DNA from: Megamonas sp. UBA1796
Lineage (GTDB): Bacteria > Bacillota > Negativicutes > Selenomonadales > Selenomonadaceae
Length of the DNA stretch: 64,000 nt
Reading direction: 5' to 3'
Assembly (NCBI GenBank): GCA_002319795.1
Contig: DCFU01000013.1
Coordinates: forward strand, 22,789 to 86,788
Part shown: piece after piece, positions 50,070 through 58,730 of the stretch
Layout: each line of letters starts with the position of its first letter
Position numbering within the stretch: position 1 is the first letter of the stretch
Translations under genes and position numbers: made by a program
The notes under the pieces: generated by a model
Databases searched by the model: none
What the model was told of the DNA's origin: nothing
What the model saw: only the letters and a program-made list of their open reading frames with translations

Positions 50070-50633
50070 ATGGAAAAAGAATTATCGGAAATGACACTGG
50101 AAGAACTATGGCAGCTGTTCCCTATTTTCCTGGCACCGCACAAGAGTGTATGGCGGGAATGGTTCATTGAGGAACAGAAACGCTTGCAGCTGTTTTTGCC
50201 TGGGGGAAACATCATGGGGATTTATCATATCGGCAGTACGGCTGTTGATGGAATCTGGGCCAAACCAATTATTGATTTGCTAGTAGAGATTTCCCTGGAA
50301 ACTGAGTTATCTGTGTTGAAACGTTGTTTTCTGGATAATGGATATCTTTGTATGGCAGAGTCGCCGACGAGAATTTCCTTCAACCGCGGTTATACGAAAC
50401 ATGGCTTTGCAGAGAAAGTATATCATTTGCATTTGCGCTGTGCAGGAGATAAGGATGAAATTTATTTTCGGGAGTATCTGTGTGCGCATAGAGAGGTAGC
50501 TGAGGCATATGAGCAGCTGAAGCTCGGCCTGTGGAAAAAATACGAGCATGATCGTGATGCCTATACGGAAGCAAAAACGGAATTTGTACTGGAATATACA
50601 AAAAAAGCTAAAATGCTATATGCTGGGAAATAG
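50070..50633 (+). CDS. GrpB/UPF0157-family nucleotidyltransferase-like protein
   Basis: 187 residues. The family motif HIGSTAVDGIWAKPIIDLLVEI (about 52-73) contains the GST and D-x-D-type metal residues of the nucleotidyltransferase fold, and FREYLCAHREVAEAYEQLKLGL is the conserved C-terminal helix. Biochemical function of the family is not established; GrpB-type proteins are sometimes fused to dephospho-CoA kinase. Followed by a methyltransferase 28 bp later, probably co-transcribed. Confidence 0.87.
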   Translation: MEKELSEMTLEELWQLFPIFLAPHKSVWREWFIEEQKRLQLFLPGGNIMGIYHIGSTAVDGIWAKPIIDLLVEISLETELSVLKRCFLDNGYLCMAESPTRISFNRGYTKHGFAEKVYHLHLRCAGDKDEIYFREYLCAHREVAEAYEQLKLGLWKKYEHDRDAYTEAKTEFVLEYTKKAKMLYAGK

Positions 50634-50661
50634 ACGGATATTTAAATATGGGGGAGAAATA

Positions 50662-51327
50662 ATGGTGGATTCAAAGGCGTGGGAATGGGAAATGGTAAGC
50701 GGGGATGCGGCTGCATATTGGCAAGAACCAGCTGCGGAAAGTTATTATCTCATGGATCGCTGGAAATGGCAGAGGAAGAAGGACTTCTTGGATCTTGGCT
50801 GTGGTCTGGGCAGGCACACCATTCTGTTTTCCCGGGCTGGCTTTGCTGTATGGGCATTCGATTTGAGTGGCTATGCGGTTGCGAAGACGCAGGAATGGGC
50901 AGCGGTGGAAAAACTCGACGTTGTTTGCAGTGTCGGGGATATGCTCGAGCTCCCATATGGAGCTGATAGTTTTGACTGCATCCTCTGCCGGAATGTCATC
51001 TCCCATGCGGATACGCAGGGCGTAAAAAGGATACTGGCGGAGATATTTCAGATCATGAAGGCGGGAGCGGAATGTTATTTGACGCTGGGTTCGAAAAATG
51101 CCTGGGGTTTTCAGCAACCCTGGCCGGTTGTCGATGAAAATACTAAAATACGCTTGGAAAATGGTCCTGAAAATGGGATACCTCATTTTTATGCAGACAG
51201 GGAGCTTATAGAGACGTTGTTTGAGGATGTCGAGCTGCTTTCCGTGCAGCATATTGAGGATTTTATCCGGGATAGAGGACTCCGTTCCCTTGGATGGCAT
51301 TGGCATATCCTGTTTCGCAAACCGTGA
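50662..51327 (+). CDS. SAM-dependent class I methyltransferase
   Basis: 221 residues. Methyltransferase motif I DFLDLGCGLGRHTILFSRAG (about 41-60), motif II-like WAFDLSGYAV, motif IV-like SFDCILCRNVISHAD. The substrate is unknown (the methyltransferase-11/25 type acts on small molecules). GGGGGAGAAATA precedes ATG 50662; an upstream in-frame extension to 50548 overlaps the previous gene and is rejected. Confidence 0.87.
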   Translation: MVDSKAWEWEMVSGDAAAYWQEPAAESYYLMDRWKWQRKKDFLDLGCGLGRHTILFSRAGFAVWAFDLSGYAVAKTQEWAAVEKLDVVCSVGDMLELPYGADSFDCILCRNVISHADTQGVKRILAEIFQIMKAGAECYLTLGSKNAWGFQQPWPVVDENTKIRLENGPENGIPHFYADRELIETLFEDVELLSVQHIEDFIRDRGLRSLGWHWHILFRKP

Positions 51328-51503
51328 TAAGAGAGGCGCACCAGCAGTCCCCAAATGATAGGAATGAATCCTGGCAGCTGTATCCTGCGTGTATGTGACG
51401 ATGCCATTATGGCATAAAGGACAAAGAATAAGCCTGGCTTGCCGTTTGGGCTTCATGAGAGAGCTGCCTGGGCTGAAGTATAATAGTTCTCTTTTATGGG
51501 ATT

Positions 51504-52442
51504 TTATTTAAAGTGAAGGTTAGCATCCAAAATTTCTTGCTTGCGCCCTAATATTCTGTCGGATAATAATTGATTCTCAATATTTTCAAAGCCAATTCTA
51601 CTTATAGTTTGTGCAAAGCGCTCTCCGGTTTTACCTTGTTCTCTATATAGGAGAAGAGCCTTTTCGATTACGGATAGAGCTTCTTCCTGATTTGTAAAGA
51701 TTTTCTTCAGAGATTTACCCTGCGCTACTTGTTTGCCCCATCTTCCGCCAATGTAGATTTTATAGCCCTGTTTTCCGTTTTCAATAGCATCAAAATTGCA
51801 TTTCCCGATACAGTGCCCACAATTATTACATATATTAGGATCGATTTTTAAAATACCGTCTATAACACTCGCTGCCTTTACAGGACAATTATTCATAATG
51901 GAACAATTTTTACAACCATGGCAATTTTCTTTCTCAAAATTTGGAATCATTTGGCCGATAATGCCTAAATCATTTAAGTTTGGTTTTACACAATTATTCG
52001 GGCAACCACCTACGGCAATTTTAAATTTATGTGGCAACTTTACAGCAACGTAACCGTTGTAAAATCTTTCGTGAATTTCTTTTGATAAAGCCGAGGCATC
52101 AATAAGGCCATATTGACATGTAGTGCCTTTACACGAAACGACTGGCCGTACTTTTGCGCCGGTGCCTCCGGTAACAAGTCCTGCCTTGGCAATATATGCC
52201 CGAAAATCCTCGATTTTTTCATAAGGAATTCCCTGGCATTCTACCGTAAGTCTTGTAGTAAAAGTAATAATACCATTTCCGAATAACTCAGCAGCTTGAG
52301 CTACATATTTTGCCTGGGCAGCCGTAATTGCGCCATTTACGGTAATAATTCTTGCTGAAAAGTTGTCTGTTCCTCTATTGCTTAGAAAGCCAAGTGCTTT
52401 TACGCGTTTTTCATCTGCAGGACTGATTGTTAATGTAGCCAT
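51504..52442 (-). CDS. Siroheme/[4Fe-4S] sulfite (nitrite) reductase, AsrC-like
   Basis: 312 residues. Siroheme-[4Fe-4S] ligands: Cys104/Cys109 (SCKGTTCQYG) and Cys147/Cys151 (GGCPNNC). A two-cluster ferredoxin insert follows: Cys174/177/180/186 (CHGCKNC...NCP) and Cys205/208/211/215 (CNNCGHCIGKC). The size and layout fit AsrC, the catalytic subunit of anaerobic sulfite reductase (337 aa in Salmonella), which makes sulfide from sulfite. No asrA or asrB genes flank it, so its electron donor is unclear; related single-gene members are annotated as nitrite/sulfite reductase. ATG 52442 after GGAGGG. Confidence 0.88.
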   Translation of the reverse strand: MATLTISPADEKRVKALGFLSNRGTDNFSARIITVNGAITAAQAKYVAQAAELFGNGIITFTTRLTVECQGIPYEKIEDFRAYIAKAGLVTGGTGAKVRPVVSCKGTTCQYGLIDASALSKEIHERFYNGYVAVKLPHKFKIAVGGCPNNCVKPNLNDLGIIGQMIPNFEKENCHGCKNCSIMNNCPVKAASVIDGILKIDPNICNNCGHCIGKCNFDAIENGKQGYKIYIGGRWGKQVAQGKSLKKIFTNQEEALSVIEKALLLYREQGKTGERFAQTISRIGFENIENQLLSDRILGRKQEILDANLHFK

Positions 52443-52738
52443 GTGTATACCCTCCAATAATATTTATTCAATGCCATAAAAATATAGGTTCCTATGCGAA
52501 ACTTTAATTAATTTCATTAAATACGGTTCCACCTTCCAGAACTAACGTATTTGTTTCAATACTATGATAACAATATAACACTTGTTGCTTAATAATCATA
52601 GATAAAATCTATTAATAATCTAAGAAGAAAAGATGACAATCAGACATCTCAAAAGATTTATTTCTGTAGCTGAAACTGGCAAGATGTGTACGGCTGTTCG
52701 TTAACCCGCATGAATGAAAGACGGTTTTAATTGTATTC
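52443..52738. other. Intergenic region between asrC-like gene and CD3324-type gene
   Basis: No supported gene on either strand. It is AT-rich and should hold the asrC-like promoter on the minus strand. No riboswitch motif recognised. Confidence 0.4.
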
Positions 52739-52767
52739 TTGACAAGTTGGGACAAGTTCGATAAAAT
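52739..52767 (+). promoter_or_regulatory. Promoter of the CD3324-type gene
   Basis: TTGACA (52739-52744), 17 nt, TAAAAT (52762-52767). GACAAGTT is repeated at 52741-52748 and 52751-52758, overlapping the -35 box; it could be a regulator site. Confidence 0.6.
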
Positions 52768-52901
52768 GGCATTGAATGAAAGGGGTAATGACTTATTGTA
52801 GTACGAAATTTGGAGCTTGTTCGCGAATAGCAAGGGCTGTTTGCGTGAAAGAGCTCAAACGGCTTTTGCTAAATCCTAAGAAATGTTTAGGAGGAAGCGC
52901 G

Positions 52902-53171
52902 ATGAGCTATACGAATGCTGAAAAATTACTGCCGGATCATTTGCTGGCCGAAATACAGAAATATGTCGATGGTGCATATATTTATATACCACGCAGGAAA
53001 AATAAGCGCCGGGCATGGGGAACATCGACAAAAAGCTGTCAGTGTACCATCCAGAGGAACCGTGAAATTTTTCGCAGGTACAGAGCGGGGAGTTCTGTGT
53101 TGGAACTGGCATCCATGTATTTCCTGTCGGATAAGACCGTTTATCATATTTTAGCAAAAATGAAATCTTAA
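52902..53171 (+). CDS. CD3324-family HTH protein
   Basis: 89 residues starting MSYTNAEKLLPDHLLAEIQKYVDGAYIYIPRRKNKRRAWG, then a HTH-like end RNREIFRRYRAGSSVLELASMYFLSDKTVYHILAKM. This is the small CD3324 type common in Firmicutes (Mor-like HTH). AGGAGG precedes ATG 52902. Function unknown; DNA binding likely. Confidence 0.8.
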   Translation: MSYTNAEKLLPDHLLAEIQKYVDGAYIYIPRRKNKRRAWGTSTKSCQCTIQRNREIFRRYRAGSSVLELASMYFLSDKTVYHILAKMKS

Positions 53172-53180
53172 TAATAGCAG

Positions 53181-53229
53181 AGAAAGGGGTTGTTGCCAAC
53201 GAATGTTTTCGTTGCTGCAACAGCCCCTT
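53181..53229. terminator. Hairpin between convergent genes
   Basis: AAGGGGTTGTTGCC AACGAA pairs with TTCGTT and GCAACAGCCCCTT across the loop; it separates the CD3324-type gene from the SnoaL-like gene. T-tracts are short on both strands. Confidence 0.6.
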
Positions 53230-53251
53230 CGAGTATCAATATCTCTTGCAT

Positions 53252-53671
53252 TTATACCGCAAATATTGCTGAATCGGCAACTTGCCAGACACCTTTTATG
53301 CGGCCAGCCATGTCAAATTTCCATGTATGCGCAAAACGTACAGATGTAAAAGCAGTTTCTCCGGGTTTTTCAAACTTATAGAAACCCAGTACGGTGACAA
53401 CATCACCGCCATCAATAAATGTTTCTGGAACAGCACCAAATTTCTTATAACGCTTACGAAGTTTTGCATAAAAATCCCCGAATACCCCTACTATTCCACA
53501 ATACACTCCGCCATAAGGGAAACCAGGAGATACATTCCATATCGGCTCATCGACCAACAATTTTCGAATAGTTTCTTCGTCTTTTTCATGCAGGGCTTTA
53601 TAAAGTGATTTTATCTGCCTTATACCGGGTGTATTGCCTTCCGTATGGTCCAAAAAATCTCTCGTTTCCAA
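53252..53671 (-). CDS. SnoaL-like (NTF2-fold) protein
   Basis: 139 residues. Pattern of the SnoaL/ketosteroid-isomerase-like fold: IRQIKSLYKALHEKDEETIRKLLVDEPIWNVSPG, VFGDFYAKLRKRYKKFG, VTVLGFYKFEKPG, FAHTWKFDMAGRIKGVWQVADS. Often of unknown function and linked to MarR or TetR genes; here a marR gene lies 64 bp upstream on the same strand. Confidence 0.8.
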   Translation of the reverse strand: METRDFLDHTEGNTPGIRQIKSLYKALHEKDEETIRKLLVDEPIWNVSPGFPYGGVYCGIVGVFGDFYAKLRKRYKKFGAVPETFIDGGDVVTVLGFYKFEKPGETAFTSVRFAHTWKFDMAGRIKGVWQVADSAIFAV

Positions 53672-53713
53672 TTTTTATCCATCTCCATAATATTTTTGTT
53701 TTATATCAAACTA

Positions 53714-53731
53714 TATAGAGAAATCTCTATA
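53714..53731. promoter_or_regulatory. Palindrome between marR and the SnoaL-like gene
   Basis: TATAGAGA-AA-TCTCTATA, perfect 8-bp arms, between the marR stop and the SnoaL-like start on the minus strand. Also has CAAACTAT to its left, a half-site like that at the marR promoter. Likely MarR operator. Confidence 0.6.
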
Positions 53732-53734
53732 CAA

Positions 53735-54166
53735 TTAATTTTTAAAGTTATTTTCCATTTTATGCAATAATTTTACCAATTGAACTTTCTCATCTTCAGT
53801 AAAGCCTTTATAAGCGGTTGTTATAAGATCTTGAGAAATATTCCGCAGTGTTTCTTCCATGGCCCATGCTTTTGGGGTGAGTACGACATAACTTTCTCTG
53901 GAATCCTCATGACTCTTTTCTCTTATTACAATCCCCATTTTCGTAAGTTTATTTACCAGATGTGTGACGGTTGATTTATCTCTGTTTATTAAATCTGCAA
54001 CTTCTTTCATTCGTAATTTACCATTGTTTCGATATAAACTTGACAGCAGTGCACCATAGGATGGCGACAGCCCTTCTATGCCATGCGCAAACAATTCTTT
54101 TTCCAAAAAAATGGTCGCTGCGGTTCTGACTTTACTTACGAATGCTATAACATAATTTGTAGTCAT
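53735..54166 (-). CDS. MarR-family transcriptional regulator
   Basis: 143 residues. wHTH at about 35-100: LSPSYGALLSSLYRNNGKLRMKEVADLINRDKSTVTHLVNKLTKMGIVIREKSHEDSRESYVVLT; helical ends for dimerisation. It is co-directional with the SnoaL-like gene, which it probably controls, and its own promoter contains a palindrome, so autoregulation is likely. Confidence 0.9.
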   Translation of the reverse strand: MTTNYVIAFVSKVRTAATIFLEKELFAHGIEGLSPSYGALLSSLYRNNGKLRMKEVADLINRDKSTVTHLVNKLTKMGIVIREKSHEDSRESYVVLTPKAWAMEETLRNISQDLITTAYKGFTEDEKVQLVKLLHKMENNFKN

Positions 54167-54219
54167 CTTTACTCCAATAAGTATTTCATAAATATTTCTA
54201 TTGAAAACTTCTTTTCGTA

Positions 54220-54248
54220 ATTATAGTTTAACTTCAAACTATTGTCAA
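54220..54248 (-). promoter_or_regulatory. marR promoter with operator in the spacer
   Basis: On the minus strand TTGACA (54248-54243), 17-nt spacer, TATAAT (54225-54220). ATAGTTT-AACTTC-AAACTAT (54223-54242) is a palindrome filling the spacer. Confidence 0.75.
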
Positions 54249-54282
54249 TTTGAATCGTTTGAAACGAGAACTTTGTTTTTAG

Positions 54283-55239
54283 TCAAGTTTTTTTTGGCTG
54301 TTGGTAGATTCCCTGTGCAATGCAGATGAATTCCTGCATTGCGCGGGTACGATAGCTGTTTTTACGGCAGGCAATAAAGATTTTCCTTGTGGCCGCCGGA
54401 TCGAGAATCTTGTAGTAAACGAGGGCATCGCTTGGCATGGAGTATTTTACGAGGGAGTCTGTGAGGAAGGTCAGGCCAAGTCCCTGGCAGGCGGTATGAT
54501 AAGCAGTCATAAGCTGGTTGAGATAAAGACGCACGTTGGGTGTAAAGCCTCTTGTATGGCAGAGATCGAGTGCCCGGCGGTACATATCGTTACCGCGGCC
54601 AAGCAACAGGAAATCTTCTCCGGCGAAGTCGGAGAGCGAGACCGCAGGAATGTGCTCGTCTTCAGCATGTCCGTTTATGATATCTTTTTGCGTCAGACGA
54701 GCTGCGGCATGTTTTTTGTTTTGTGAATTGTCGCTGGGGACGGCGAGCAGGATATGATCTTCTAAAAGCGGAATGCTCTCGTAGAGTGCAGCATCGTAGA
54801 GGCCACTGTCGACAATGAGATCAATTTCTTCCGTCAGCAGGCGCGCATAAAGGTCGGCAGAATCAGATTCTGTGATGCGCAGGCGAATTTTTGGCCAGGC
54901 ACTGCTGAAGGACTTGATCATGCAGGGCAGCAGGCAGGAAGCAAAGAAGTTTGTGCCGCCGAGCGACAGGTTGCCGCTCTGCAGGCTGGCGAGGTCACCG
55001 ATGTAATTGTGCAGATTCTTTTGTATGGTCATGATCTGCCGCGCGGCCTCTATATAGGCTTTGCCTGCAGTTGTCAGTTGGATGGGGGAAGTGGAGCGGT
55101 CGAACAGCGGCAGCCCCAGTTGCTTTTCTACCTTTTTCACTGCAGCGCTCAGGGCAGGCTGTGAGACGAAAAGTTTGCGGGCGGCGGCGGAGAAGCTTTT
55201 TTCATGATATACTTCGTAAACGTAGTCCATGCCTTGCAT
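54283..55239 (-). CDS. LysR-family regulator of the racemase locus
   Basis: 318 residues. wHTH: YVYEVYHEKSFSAAARKLFVSQPALSAAVKKVEKQLGLPLFDRSTSPIQLTTAGKAY; effector half with HILLAVPSDNSQN, FLLLGRGNDMYRRALDLCHTRGFTP and LNQLMTAYHTACQGLGLTFL. Clearly a paralogue of the LysR at 28925. It is divergent from the aspartate racemase gene and the likely regulator of it. Confidence 0.9.
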   Translation of the reverse strand: MQGMDYVYEVYHEKSFSAAARKLFVSQPALSAAVKKVEKQLGLPLFDRSTSPIQLTTAGKAYIEAARQIMTIQKNLHNYIGDLASLQSGNLSLGGTNFFASCLLPCMIKSFSSAWPKIRLRITESDSADLYARLLTEEIDLIVDSGLYDAALYESIPLLEDHILLAVPSDNSQNKKHAAARLTQKDIINGHAEDEHIPAVSLSDFAGEDFLLLGRGNDMYRRALDLCHTRGFTPNVRLYLNQLMTAYHTACQGLGLTFLTDSLVKYSMPSDALVYYKILDPAATRKIFIACRKNSYRTRAMQEFICIAQGIYQQPKKT

Positions 55240-55358
55240 AGTATCACCCTCATATAAATTATTTTTATAAATATTATATTATTATATGTATTTGCTTATA
55301 TTATTGCGCAATGCTATGCTGAAAGCAAGAAAAATAAAGATTTCAGGGAGCGTGATGC

Positions 55359-56090
55359 GTGATGAAGACCATTGGAATCATTGGCGGTATGGGGCCTATG
55401 GCAACGGTAGACCTTTTCGGAAAAATCGTGGCTGCAACTGCAGCGGAAAAGGATCAGGAGCATATCCATATTTTGGTTGACAATAACACGGATATCCCCG
55501 ATCGTTCCGCCGCTATCTGCGGCACAGGACCATCTCCTGTGCCACAGATGCTGGCATCGGTACAGCGGCTTACCCGGGAGGGGGCGGATGTGCTTGTCAT
55601 GGGATGCAATACAGCACATTATTTTTTGCCGGAGCTGCGGCCGCAGCTGCAGGTGCCTTTTATTGATATGATCGAAGAAACGGCTCGCTATTGCCGGAAA
55701 AAACAGATAGGTTGTGCGGGGTTGCTGGCCTCCGCCGGAACTTATGCATCCGGGATATATAGAAAAATGTTTCTGCGGTTTGGGCTGGAACTTATAGAAC
55801 CGGATGCAGATGGGCAGAACCTTTGTCAGGATATTATTTTTAACGGTGTTAAGGCGGGCTGTACCAGCTATCCTGTGGAGCCTTTTGTACAGATGCTGCG
55901 CCATATGGAAGCACGTGGTGTAGAAAGCTTTGTTCTGGGTTGTACGGAAATGCCGCTGGCTGTCCGTACGTACCATCTTGATGGAGATTTCATCGATGCC
56001 ACGCAGGTGCTCGCAGAGGCTGCAGTGCGTTTCGCGGGGGCGCGCTGTCAGGCGGAGTCTGTGCACATAGCAGGCAGGCGTGCAGGGTGA
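55359..56090 (+). CDS. Aspartate/glutamate racemase family protein
   Basis: 243 residues, aspartate racemase size. Catalytic cysteine pair: Cys83 in MGCNTAHYF and Cys195 in LGCTEMPL, with IGIIGGMGPMATVDLF at the start. PLP-independent epimerisation of an amino acid or related compound. Starts at GTG 55359 or ATG 55362 (AGGGAG upstream). Aspartate is the default substrate (useful for D-Asp in cell wall or with AspD), but the neighbourhood of ATC hydrolase makes other substrates worth testing. Confidence 0.87.
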   Translation: MMKTIGIIGGMGPMATVDLFGKIVAATAAEKDQEHIHILVDNNTDIPDRSAAICGTGPSPVPQMLASVQRLTREGADVLVMGCNTAHYFLPELRPQLQVPFIDMIEETARYCRKKQIGCAGLLASAGTYASGIYRKMFLRFGLELIEPDADGQNLCQDIIFNGVKAGCTSYPVEPFVQMLRHMEARGVESFVLGCTEMPLAVRTYHLDGDFIDATQVLAEAAVRFAGARCQAESVHIAGRRAG

Positions 56091-56125
56091 GAAAAGGGCC
56101 GTTCTTCTTCAGAACGGCCCTTTTC
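56091..56125. terminator. Bidirectional terminator
   Basis: GAAAAGGGCCGTTCT and AGAACGGCCCTTTTC pair around TCTTC, between the racemase and the convergent YkvI-type gene. Confidence 0.85.
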
Positions 56126-56161
56126 TGTGAGGGTTTTATATAAACCATCAAGATGGTGTAG

Positions 56162-57295
56162 TTATTCTTTGGAAACTGTATCTTTTTCGGGGTGTCCGGT
56201 GAGTATGGCGGAGGTATTTTGGCGTCGTACTTCCTTTACCAGCATGAGTATAGCAAAAAGAATGGCGGCGTAGCCAGTGATGGGAAAAAGCAGATTCACT
56301 AACTTGTCAAAAGGGATGATGCTGCCAAAGAACATGCCGATGGCTGTGAGTATAACGGCTGTGACGTTGAAGGTTTTTGTCTTATCTACGGAAAATTTGC
56401 GGACAACCATGAGAAGAACAGAGGCTACAGCTGAATAGATACAAAGTACGATAATGATAGAAAAGGCTAGTCCGAGAAGCGGAGAAACATGATTCGCGAT
56501 TGCCAGGGTCGGAACCTGCTGCCCTACGATCAGTGCGTGGTAGACGATTTCGGCCAGAACCAGAAAGACGATGGCTATCGTGAACAGAATCCCGCCGGAG
56601 ATAGCGCCAATACGTGCTTCACGTTTGCTGGCGGCCTGGCTGCCGCAGGTTACCTGAAATGGGATGCTCATCATGAGAGCCAGAAAAGCGTAGAGAGCAC
56701 CTGACCATGCCCAGTTACCTGAAGCAGATTCAAAGCCTGAGGTTGGCATCAGCTGATCCCCTTCCACAAGCAAAGAAGGCTGACCGATGGCTGAAAAAAG
56801 TGCAGCTATCCCGATGATAACAACAAAGAGAATCTTGATTGGTCCGATGACACCGATGATGCCGATTAATCTGTTTACACCCAGCAAAACAGTCAGCAGA
56901 GATAAGATGCCGATGAAGCCCGTTCCAAGATATGTTGGAAATCCGAAATACTGATGAATCGTAGCTCCGCCGCCAGCCATCATCACAACGAAAATGCCAT
57001 AGCTTAGAATAACACTGAACCAGATATAAACCTGTCCCAGATATCTGCCGCAATAATACTCAAAAACATCATAGGGACTCGCAAAATTTTCTCTTTGGCC
57101 TAAATTCCATAAAGTATAGGAGAATATGCAGGTGAGAATACAGCAGAGAAACGCAGCCCAGATGCCGTTGATACCGTTGACAGCAAAAAACTGCAGAACC
57201 TCCTGGCCCGTTGAAAAACCGGCCCCAATCCAATATGCGCAAATTGCGCCTGCAAGAATGAAGACTTTTTTTAAATGTACCGTATTGTTATCCAT
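56162..57295 (-). CDS. YkvI-family membrane transporter
   Basis: 377 residues, about ten membrane segments, LeuT-like APC fold. Marks: KKVFILAGAICAYWIGAGFSTGQEVLQFFAVNGINGIWA (unwound TM1 with GAGFSTGQE) and MMAGGGATIHQYFG. Function unknown in the family, but amino-acid-type transport is expected. ATG 57295 after CAGGAGATG; an upstream ATG at 57313 precedes that site. It follows the cysteine desulfidase gene on the same strand after a gap holding a 16-bp-stem hairpin. Confidence 0.82.
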   Translation of the reverse strand: MDNNTVHLKKVFILAGAICAYWIGAGFSTGQEVLQFFAVNGINGIWAAFLCCILTCIFSYTLWNLGQRENFASPYDVFEYYCGRYLGQVYIWFSVILSYGIFVVMMAGGGATIHQYFGFPTYLGTGFIGILSLLTVLLGVNRLIGIIGVIGPIKILFVVIIGIAALFSAIGQPSLLVEGDQLMPTSGFESASGNWAWSGALYAFLALMMSIPFQVTCGSQAASKREARIGAISGGILFTIAIVFLVLAEIVYHALIVGQQVPTLAIANHVSPLLGLAFSIIIVLCIYSAVASVLLMVVRKFSVDKTKTFNVTAVILTAIGMFFGSIIPFDKLVNLLFPITGYAAILFAILMLVKEVRRQNTSAILTGHPEKDTVSKE

Positions 57296-57344
57296 TATAA
57301 CATCTCCTGTCATGGTAAAATCAGTTTCGTGAGAGCTTTTCAGA

Positions 57345-57415
57345 TAAGCAAAGAGCAGCTAATCATCACCCTTGGCCTTTTTGGTTATAGGTATCTATTT
57401 TAGCTGCTCTGCTTA
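57345..57415 (-). promoter_or_regulatory. Long-stem hairpin in the YkvI-gene leader
   Basis: Arms 57345-57362 and 57400-57415 pair over 16 bp with a 2-nt bulge (AGCTGCTCT / AGAGCAGCT core) around a 37-nt loop containing a purine-rich AAAAAGGCCAAGGG on the minus strand. There is no T-run after the stem, so it is not a simple terminator. Possible structured leader, mRNA processing site or riboswitch-like element. Confidence 0.5.
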
Positions 57416-57437
57416 TTGTGCATTTAATTATCGATGA

Positions 57438-58706
57438 TTATGCTCCCAGCATAATGTTCAGAATCTCCACGTCGGTAGCCCTCATGCCAATGCGGCCCAT
57501 ACGGCCGATGTTCTGAACGGTTTGCTCGGCATCTTTTTCTACTAATCCCTCCCCAAAGGGGAAACAACGATTGTTTTTGGCCATTTCATAGCCTAGAATT
57601 CCTGCATCTACAGCACTGGAAATCTTGGCAGCACAGGATGCTTTGGCTCCATCGCAGACGATGCCGCCAACGTTGCCGATTGCGTTGATTAAAGTGCGTT
57701 CAATGACATCATTTTCGGCACCATGCAGATAGGCAATGCCACATCCGGCAGCGGCACCGGCGGATACGGCTCCGCAAAATGCGGATAGATTTCCAATAAA
57801 GAATTTTTGATGCAGGGCCAGAAGATTTACCAATACTAAAGCACGGTAAAGTTTTTCCTTGGAAGTACCAAGCTCTTTTGCATAGATGACCAAGGGCATG
57901 GTGCAGGTTATTCCCTGATTGCCGCTGCCGGAATTGATAACGACTGGCAGGGAACAGCCATTCATACGTGCATCGGAACCAGCAGCAGCGGCAGCTCTTG
58001 CGCGCATGCGTACATCTTCCGTTCCGCCTGCAGCCAGCAGAGTCCGGCCAACACCGGCGCCCCAGTTGTGTACCAGGCCTTCGTGGGAAATGGCAGAATT
58101 ATACTCAATCTGACGCTGGAGCAGAGAACTCACATCATCTATCCGGACTTCATTTGCAAAACTAAATATGTCTGGAAGGTTCAACTTGCTTTTATCTCCC
58201 ATGTGCACGGCAGAAATATCCGGTTGCGAAAAAAGAACTGAGCCGTTTTTTTCTATGAGGGAGATGTGGCTGTGGTTTGTGCGGATTTCAACCGCCACTT
58301 TATCGGACGCATGTGTCAGCTCTGCTCGTATATAGAGATTTTCTTCGTCAGCTGCTAAGGTACAGGTGCAAAAGTTTTGTTCACACAGTTCATAGGTTTT
58401 TGCAATGGCAGTATCATCGGCATCGGCGATAACCTCCAATAATTTTTCGGATTTTCCTGCCAGGACACCTAAAATAGCTGCAGGTGCAATACCCTTTTTG
58501 CCGCCGGAATTTGGAACAATAACGCCTTTTACATTTTTGATGATATTCCCGCTGCAGTGCATCGTGATATGTTCTGGCATGCAGCCTAGAACATCACGGG
58601 CTTTGGCGGCTGCTAAAGCAACGGCAATAGGTTCTGTACATCCCATGGCTGGAACCAGTTCTTCATTTAGTATATTCAGATAATTATCGTATTGTTTCTT
58701 TTCCAA
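57438..58706 (-). CDS. L-cysteine desulfidase (CyuA/UPF0597 family)
   Basis: 422 residues. The MGCTEPIAVALAAAKA motif (about 21-36, Cys23) and further cysteines (AVSAGAAAGCGIAYL; KASCAAK) supply the oxygen-sensitive Fe-S site; SGSGNQGITCTMP is the phosphate-like/substrate loop shared with iron-sulfur L-serine dehydratase alpha. Cleaves L-cysteine to pyruvate, sulfide and ammonia. The start is TTG 58706 with AAAGGAG at 8 nt; a further TTG lies at 58727, upstream of that site. It begins 25 bp after the ATC hydrolase gene on the same strand. Confidence 0.88.
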   Translation of the reverse strand: MEKKQYDNYLNILNEELVPAMGCTEPIAVALAAAKARDVLGCMPEHITMHCSGNIIKNVKGVIVPNSGGKKGIAPAAILGVLAGKSEKLLEVIADADDTAIAKTYELCEQNFCTCTLAADEENLYIRAELTHASDKVAVEIRTNHSHISLIEKNGSVLFSQPDISAVHMGDKSKLNLPDIFSFANEVRIDDVSSLLQRQIEYNSAISHEGLVHNWGAGVGRTLLAAGGTEDVRMRARAAAAAGSDARMNGCSLPVVINSGSGNQGITCTMPLVIYAKELGTSKEKLYRALVLVNLLALHQKFFIGNLSAFCGAVSAGAAAGCGIAYLHGAENDVIERTLINAIGNVGGIVCDGAKASCAAKISSAVDAGILGYEMAKNNRCFPFGEGLVEKDAEQTVQNIGRMGRIGMRATDVEILNIMLGA

Positions 58707-58730
58707 GGCCGATACTCCTTTATCCAAAGT

